Positions 6,079 to 9,712 of a stretch of 9,712 bases of DNA are shown here, piece after piece. The position numbers and the translations under genes were made by a program. The notes under the pieces were generated by a model. The model was not told the origin of the DNA. It saw only the letters and a program-made list of their open reading frames with translations, and searched no databases. Each line of letters starts with the position of its first letter. The stretch's first letter is position 1. Source of the DNA: Nitrospirota bacterium (lineage in GTDB: Bacteria; Nitrospirota; Nitrospiria; Nitrospirales; UBA8639); assembly GCA_003235785.1 (NCBI GenBank), contig QJYE01000380.1, forward strand, positions 1 through 9,712, written 5' to 3'.

Positions 6079-7024
6079 AGGGCTCAGCCGAGTCTGGAAC
6101 CAATTTTTCTTCACCGGGTTTTCAGGGGAAAGCCTTGGTCTGCTGAGAATGTACATTGGATGCGGGCTTCTTGTTTTCCACACCTGGCAATTTGCCACCG
6201 TTCTGACCCTCAATCCGTTCGGGTCGATGTATTACTTCCTCGAGCCTATTTGGTACTTCAAAGTCCTAGGCATCCAATACCATATCCCGATCCTCTCCTT
6301 TATCACCTATGTGGTCCTTATGGCCGCAACCGTCGCTATGATCCTCGGGAAATGGACACGGGCATCGATTATGGTCATCATCCTGTGTATTTTCTATTTA
6401 AAGGGAGTACGAGACAGTTTTAGTGGAGACGTTCATCATCGTTACATCATCCCCATGCAAATACTGTTTTTATTTCTTCTTTCAAAATGCGGAGAAGTCC
6501 ATTCTCGTGATGCGAGCCAACACCAATTTGCTCCTGTCCAGGAATGGGAGGCCAGTTGGCCCATCAAAACCATGCAACTGTATGTCGCCCTCTTTTATTT
6601 TTGGAGTGTGATCGCAAAAGTGCGAGTATCCGGTTGGATGTGGTTTGCCGGGGAGGGAAGAATTCAGGAAGTGCTCATCAAACGGTCGGTTCGGTGGGGA
6701 GTCACGGGTGAAGGGGAGCTTGTCAAAAACAGCCTAAGCTTTGAACTGGCCCAGCATCCTGAACTGATTCAGATTTTCTCACATATGGTACTCGCCTTCG
6801 AACTGGGCTTCCCCTTGATCCTGTTCATCAAATCAGTGAAGCTACGTGCATTCTTCCTGGCTGGCGTCATTACCTTTCACATTTCCACATTTATCTTAAT
6901 GGACGTCAATTTTCTCTTAATCCCGTTTGTCTATCTTATTTTCTTTGACCTCGTACCAATACACGCATGGCTCAAAGTTCGGGCATCACAAATTTTCGGG
7001 CGTCGTCCCTCCATAGCCAATTAG
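6065..7024 (+). CDS. HTTM-domain membrane protein, vitamin K-dependent carboxylase-like (319 aa)
   Basis: A polytopic membrane protein with the HTTM pattern, the transmembrane region shared with vitamin K-dependent gamma-carboxylase (GGCX). Visible landmarks are SLGLLRMYIGCGLL in helix 1 (23-36), DVHHRYIIPMQILFL (122-136), LFYFWSVIAKVRVSGWMWFAGE (176-197), and ITFHISTFILMDVNFLLIPF (269-288). By recalled alignment, His124/125 sits where GGCX has its conserved NHxY histidine, and Lys185 where GGCX has the Lys218 proposed as active-site base. His272 matches the FH of the last helices. The large lumenal C-terminal domain of GGCX is absent, as usual in bacterial HTTM proteins, so no carboxylation of proteins can be assumed. 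The ATG at 6065 is preceded by AAGG at seven bases and overlaps the previous gene by 14 bases. A DCC-family redox protein follows after 118 bases. Confidence 0.88.
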   Translation: MSSCKGLSRVWNQFFFTGFSGESLGLLRMYIGCGLLVFHTWQFATVLTLNPFGSMYYFLEPIWYFKVLGIQYHIPILSFITYVVLMAATVAMILGKWTRASIMVIILCIFYLKGVRDSFSGDVHHRYIIPMQILFLFLLSKCGEVHSRDASQHQFAPVQEWEASWPIKTMQLYVALFYFWSVIAKVRVSGWMWFAGEGRIQEVLIKRSVRWGVTGEGELVKNSLSFELAQHPELIQIFSHMVLAFELGFPLILFIKSVKLRAFFLAGVITFHISTFILMDVNFLLIPFVYLIFFDLVPIHAWLKVRASQIFGRRPSIAN

Positions 7025-7060
7025 AGCCTCTAGCCGTATCTATGCAAACAGCCCTTCCTC

Positions 7061-7080
7061 TGAGGTACCATAGTGAGGTA
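7061..7080 (+). repeat. Short direct repeat TGAGGTA x2 between the HTTM and DCC genes
   Basis: TGAGGTA occurs at 7061-7067 and again at 7074-7080, a 13-base period, in the 118-base gap ahead of the DCC gene. The spacing is a little more than one helical turn. It could be a tandem regulator site or chance; no convincing promoter was found beside it. Confidence 0.25.
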
Positions 7081-7142
7081 GGACATTCATTAGAGATGGA
7101 CCGGCCTATATCAAAGGACCATCGGGCAAAAGAGAATATCAC

Positions 7143-7577
7143 GTGAAACAGGGATCTTCAGTACAGTCGCATGCATGGGGCCAGCACGAACGGGTAATTG
7201 TCTTTGATGGGGTCTGCAATTTCTGCAATGCCTTTGTGAACTTTGTATTGGAGCGAGACTCACCCGGCCGCTTCAAATTCGGTACGCTCCAATCTTCACC
7301 GGCCCAAGAAATCCTGCGACAATTTCAACTCTCGACCGATGACTACGAAACCTTCCTGTTAATCGAACAGGGGAAGCTGTTTACGAAATCTACCGCCGCA
7401 CTGAAGATCCTTGGACAATTGGGAATTCCTTGGTCCCTTCTTGGCGTGTTCATGATTATCCCCCGTCCCATTCGAGACATCATTTACGACTTCATCGCTC
7501 GCCATCGGTACCAGTGGATGGGCAAGTCGGAATCCTGCCGCGTGCCCACCGAAGAAGAGCGCCAACGCTTCGTCTGA
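7143..7577 (+). CDS. DCC (DUF393) thiol-disulfide oxidoreductase-like protein (144 aa)
   Basis: The N-terminal half carries VIVFDGVCNFCNAFVNFVLERD (residues 18-39), the defining motif of the DCC family: Asp22 with the redox-type pair Cys25-x-x-Cys28. The rest matches the thioredoxin-like layout: FKFGTLQSSPAQEIL (44-58), a strand pair around ETFLLIEQGKLFTKSTAALKIL, and the closing PRPIRDIIYDFIARHRYQWMGKSESCRVPTEEE with a third cysteine. Family members are cytosolic, about 120-150 residues, and mostly uncharacterised; a redox role is inferred from the CxxC. The start is GTG at 7143 (AAGAGAA just upstream gives only weak ribosome binding) because no in-frame ATG precedes the motif. It lies 118 bases after the HTTM gene, on the same strand. 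DCC and HTTM domains are known to occur side by side or fused in other bacteria, which supports a shared job. A separate transcript cannot be excluded. Confidence 0.88.
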   Translation: MKQGSSVQSHAWGQHERVIVFDGVCNFCNAFVNFVLERDSPGRFKFGTLQSSPAQEILRQFQLSTDDYETFLLIEQGKLFTKSTAALKILGQLGIPWSLLGVFMIIPRPIRDIIYDFIARHRYQWMGKSESCRVPTEEERQRFV

Positions 7578-7630
7578 AGGTTCCCACGATTCCTTTCTAT
7601 CGACTCATTCGCTTCGTTGAGAAATGCCCA

Positions 7631-8428
7631 CTATTCGATAATAAAAAATTCTTCCACATGAGGCTGACCGTACTCGGCTGATCCGGTTTTCACGCAAAGA
7701 TTGGGTAATATCTGGACAATACCGGCATGGTGCGTATGCCCACAGAATACAGTCACTTGACAATCCGGATGCGCTCGCGTCATTTCCAGTAACACCTCCC
7801 CCACAGCCTGACAGGCAAAAAATGGCAACCAATCGTCATTGCCCATCTTTCCCTCATACCAACAGGCTTCCTTAAAGGGTGGCACATGGGTGAGACAGAT
7901 AACCTGTTCATATGAGCCGGCCGCCCTGGTCAACATTTCACCTAAGTGCAGAGCCGCCTCATCTCCCAACGTGTGAAGCTTGGCAAGGATTGACTGTTTA
8001 TCCAACCCTTGAAAATCCCAAATCACTTCTTGATCGCTAAGCCTGACGGGTGACTGGTGGTAATTTCCATAACGCCCGTCCCCCCACCCATCATGGCCGA
8101 TCAAGACTGTCTTGGGTGTGAGTTCAATGAGCCCTGAAGAAGAGAGATAGGTCAGTCCCGATTGAGTTGAACACCAATCCTGGATTCCACGCCTGACGGT
8201 TTCAATGGCCCCATGATAAAAGTCGTGATTTCCCAAGACAAAATACAGGGGCACTGCAATCGCTTGCTGCATTTCACCAAGAAGCTCATGAAGGCAAGGC
8301 GCTTCCGCAATATCACCGGTAATAAAAACCGCATCCGGCTGACCACCATGAAAAGACGAATAAAAAGCGGCTCGCTCACGCGGCTGAAGAAAGTTCAAAT
8401 GGATGTCCGTTGCCCAGACCACTCGCAT
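7631..8428 (-). CDS. Calcineurin-like metallophosphoesterase (265 aa)
   Basis: All five blocks of the metallophosphoesterase fold are present in order: DIH (residues 8-10), GD (38-39), GNHD (66-69), a lone His in LTHVPP (181) and GHTH (230-233). These bind two metal ions and cut phosphomono- or phosphodiester bonds; the true substrate cannot be told. An insert of roughly 70 residues (about 110-180) between GNHD and the lone His includes GHDGWGDGRYGNYHQSP and a helical segment, and may shape the pocket. There is no signal peptide, so the protein is probably cytosolic. I favour ATG at 8428, where the first strand begins directly (MRVVWATDIH). A GTG at 8437 adds three residues; neither has a strong ribosome site. 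It converges with the DCC gene (53-base gap, no terminator visible) and diverges from msrA. Confidence 0.9.
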   Translation of the reverse strand: MRVVWATDIHLNFLQPRERAAFYSSFHGGQPDAVFITGDIAEAPCLHELLGEMQQAIAVPLYFVLGNHDFYHGAIETVRRGIQDWCSTQSGLTYLSSSGLIELTPKTVLIGHDGWGDGRYGNYHQSPVRLSDQEVIWDFQGLDKQSILAKLHTLGDEAALHLGEMLTRAAGSYEQVICLTHVPPFKEACWYEGKMGNDDWLPFFACQAVGEVLLEMTRAHPDCQVTVFCGHTHHAGIVQILPNLCVKTGSAEYGQPHVEEFFIIE

Positions 8429-8524
8429 CGTGTGCACACATTACCAAAAAGCAAAGAAATCCGCATGATGGTTTCACCATAAAAAACATAACCTTCACAT
8501 TCGGTAGCCCACGGCAACGCCCCA

Positions 8525-8533
8525 TGGTATAAC
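8525..8533 (+). promoter_or_regulatory. Candidate extended -10 promoter element for msrA
   Basis: TGG followed by TATAAC (8528-8533, five of six matches to TATAAT) forms an extended -10 motif (TGn directly before the hexamer), about 60 bases ahead of the msrA start. No -35 hexamer is recognisable at normal spacing, which extended -10 promoters tolerate. Confidence 0.3.
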
Positions 8534-8594
8534 TCTTTGACATTAGGAATGGCCTAAGACCTTGACCGAGTCTCTCACAAGAATGGAGTCCAGC

Positions 8595-9158
8595 ATGACA
8601 GATACAGCACAATCACCATCAACGGGAAGCGAACTGGCCACATTAGGTGGGGGATGTTTTTGGTGCTTAGAGGCGGTGTTTGATCAAGTACGAGGCGTGG
8701 AATCCGTAGAGTCGGGATACATGGGGGGAGGGCGTCCCAATCCAACCTATGAGGCGGTGTGCAGCGGAACCACCGGGTATGCCGAGATTATCCAAATTCG
8801 GTTCGATCCACGCGTAATTTCCTTTGGGGAAATTTTGGAAATATTTTTTGGGACTCACGATCCTACGACATTGAACCGGCAGGGGAATGATACCGGCACC
8901 CAATATCGTTCGGCCATTTTTTATCATTCACCAGAGCAGGAAGCGACGGCCAAAGAAGTGATAGAACAATTAACGAAAGCTAAGATTTTCAATGCTCCTA
9001 TTGTGACTGAGGTTGTTCCAGCTTCCACCTTTTATATAGCTGAACATTACCACCAGGAATATTATGTCCGGAATCCCTCGCAACCCTATTGCGCGTATCT
9101 CATTTCACCCAAGATCGCCAAATTTCGCCAACAGTTTGCGCATAAACTCAAGTCATAA
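8595..9158 (+). CDS. msrA: Peptide-methionine (S)-S-oxide reductase MsrA (187 aa)
   Basis: MsrA reduces methionine-S-sulfoxide in proteins and as free amino acid, using thioredoxin, and so repairs oxidative damage in the cytosol. The catalytic block GGGCFWCLEAVF (18-29) has the nucleophile Cys21 and a second Cys24. It is followed by GYMGG (41-45), YEAVCSGTTGYAEIIQIRFDP (52-72) with the active-site Glu64, and HDPTTLNRQGNDTGTQYRSAIF (88-109). The C-terminus PYCAYLISPKIAKFR (164-178) has Cys166, a possible resolving cysteine. Where many MsrAs read TGHAE, this one reads TGYAE. The start is ATG at 8595, since GGAG (8585-8588) sits six bases upstream; the frame stays open to a TTG at 8562 and includes an ATG at 8583, neither with a ribosome site. 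No MsrB gene is seen in the window. Length is normal for the family. Confidence 0.96.
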   Translation: MTDTAQSPSTGSELATLGGGCFWCLEAVFDQVRGVESVESGYMGGGRPNPTYEAVCSGTTGYAEIIQIRFDPRVISFGEILEIFFGTHDPTTLNRQGNDTGTQYRSAIFYHSPEQEATAKEVIEQLTKAKIFNAPIVTEVVPASTFYIAEHYHQEYYVRNPSQPYCAYLISPKIAKFRQQFAHKLKS

Positions 9159-9192
9159 GTGTCAGGAATTTTCGAATGTCCCTCTTATCCAC

Positions 9193-9636
9193 TTATGATC
9201 GTCCTGGCACGAGATTCAAGAACGAATCCCGCAGACCACCCCAAAGATCGGCTTTTAAGGTCACTTGAGAAGGATGGAGAAGGACCGATGTTCGAGGAGG
9301 GCAGTACGGCACATCGATCTTCTCAACGCCAATGGGTTCCGCCACCATCCCACTCCCTGACATCGTCTCTATTTTCTGTATCACCAACTGTACCCTTGAT
9401 TCAAGAATACAAAAACCTTGGTAACCTTGGATTGGTGAAATATTGGGATCCAGAAATTTGACGCGATGACGGTCCCTTGTAAAGACCACATCGCCAACCT
9501 TCAAGGGCCCTTCGGGTCCAACGGAATAAAGCAATACGGGCACCATCAGTACCGTGACGATGGCTAAGCCAATGGGAATGAGTGGGGTTCGGGAGGAATG
9601 CGGCGTCTCGTCTTCTGGTGAGTGATCGGCATTCAT
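9193..9636 (-). CDS. Single-pass membrane protein of unknown function (147 aa)
   Basis: A polar N-terminus (MNADHSPEDETPHSS) is followed by one strong hydrophobic helix (about residues 18-38). A domain of about 105 residues then lies on one side of the membrane, probably periplasmic. That domain starts GPLKVGDVVFTRDRHRVKF, has a QGYQGFCILES stretch and a second cysteine in VPYCPPRTSVLL. Two cysteines (76 and 112) could pair. The KVGDVV motif resembles small beta-barrel starts, but I do not recognise a family. I start at ATG 9636; a GTG at 9645 would add three residues and sits too close to AGG. The preceding gene's TAG lies 15 bases upstream, so the two are likely co-transcribed leftward. It converges with msrA (34-base gap) without a visible terminator. 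Confidence 0.75.
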   Translation of the reverse strand: MNADHSPEDETPHSSRTPLIPIGLAIVTVLMVPVLLYSVGPEGPLKVGDVVFTRDRHRVKFLDPNISPIQGYQGFCILESRVQLVIQKIETMSGSGMVAEPIGVEKIDVPYCPPRTSVLLHPSQVTLKADLWGGLRDSFLNLVPGRS

Positions 9637-9651
9637 GAGCGACACGACCTG

Positions 9652-9711
9652 CTATTCTGTAAAGACATGCTCCAGTATTTCACGAACGGTCAGCATGCAT
9701 CCAAGCCTTCT
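9652..9711 (-). CDS. C-terminal end of a leftward gene entering from the right edge
   Basis: Of the three leftward frames at the edge, only one stays open for the whole stretch. It ends in TAG at 9654-9652, with visible C-terminal residues RRLGCMLTVREILEHVFTE. The tail looks like a helix. It is too short to assign. Its stop lies 15 bases before the start of the next gene, which fits an operon, but a chance frame of about 19 codons is possible. Confidence 0.4.
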   Translation of the reverse strand, partial: RRLGCMLTVREILEHVFTE

Positions 9712-9712
9712 C

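Noticed and set aside
7578..7630. Terminator between the convergent DCC and phosphoesterase genes
   Set aside because: No stem with a following T-run could be found in either direction.
8468..8480. Inverted repeat ATGGT/ACCAT as a terminator
   Set aside because: The stem is only five base pairs, lies between divergent genes, and has A's rather than T's after it in the rightward direction.
8537..8542. Perfect TTGACA as a -35 box for msrA
   Set aside because: No acceptable -10 hexamer is found 16-18 bases downstream, so it is probably chance.
1..9712. CRISPR array, tRNA, rRNA, insertion sequence or phage genes
   Set aside because: No regularly spaced repeats, cloverleaf, rRNA-like stretch, transposase or terminal inverted repeats were seen.

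Overview
The window carries a dense, mostly operon-like bacterial gene set of middling base composition, with no rRNA, tRNA, CRISPR array or insertion sequence. The gene mix is a HEAT-repeat protein, an SSS-family symporter, an Npt/TLC-type transporter, an HTTM protein with a DCC protein, MsrA, and several uncharacterised small membrane proteins. It suggests a free-living Gram-negative chromosome, perhaps a Nitrospira-like bacterium. That lineage guess rests on general impression only, because no marker gene is present.

Left part (1-916, + strand): the C-terminal end of a HEAT-repeat protein that begins outside the window, about 300 bases without a convincing gene, then a 59-residue acidic protein with a good ribosome binding site.

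Middle-left (917-5262, - strand, transcribed right to left): an Npt/TLC-like transporter, a gamma-glutamylcyclotransferase-fold (AIG2-like) enzyme, a three-helix membrane protein whose start overlaps the enzyme's stop by ATGA, and a 640-residue sodium:solute symporter. Spacing and the overlap suggest one transcription unit joining two transporters with a small cytosolic enzyme. The symporter start is overlapped by a five-codon ORF with its own well-placed Shine-Dalgarno (MIQKL, stop in ATGA), and a perfect 7-bp inverted repeat lies at the same place. The Npt-like transporter may also have an ATGA-overlapping leader ORF.

Centre-right (5406-7577, + strand, divergent): a recognisable sigma-70 promoter leads into a membrane-anchored protein of unknown family (TTG start). 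It overlaps an HTTM protein, a relative of vitamin K-dependent gamma-carboxylase that keeps the expected His and Lys positions. A DCC/DUF393 thiol-disulfide oxidoreductase-like protein (DGVCNFC) follows. This trio is the most interesting part of the window: a possible bacterial membrane redox or modification module whose chemistry is unknown.

Right end (7631-9712): a calcineurin-like metallophosphoesterase (-), then divergent msrA (+), then two leftward genes at the edge: a single-pass membrane protein of unknown function and the last residues of a gene that enters from the right.
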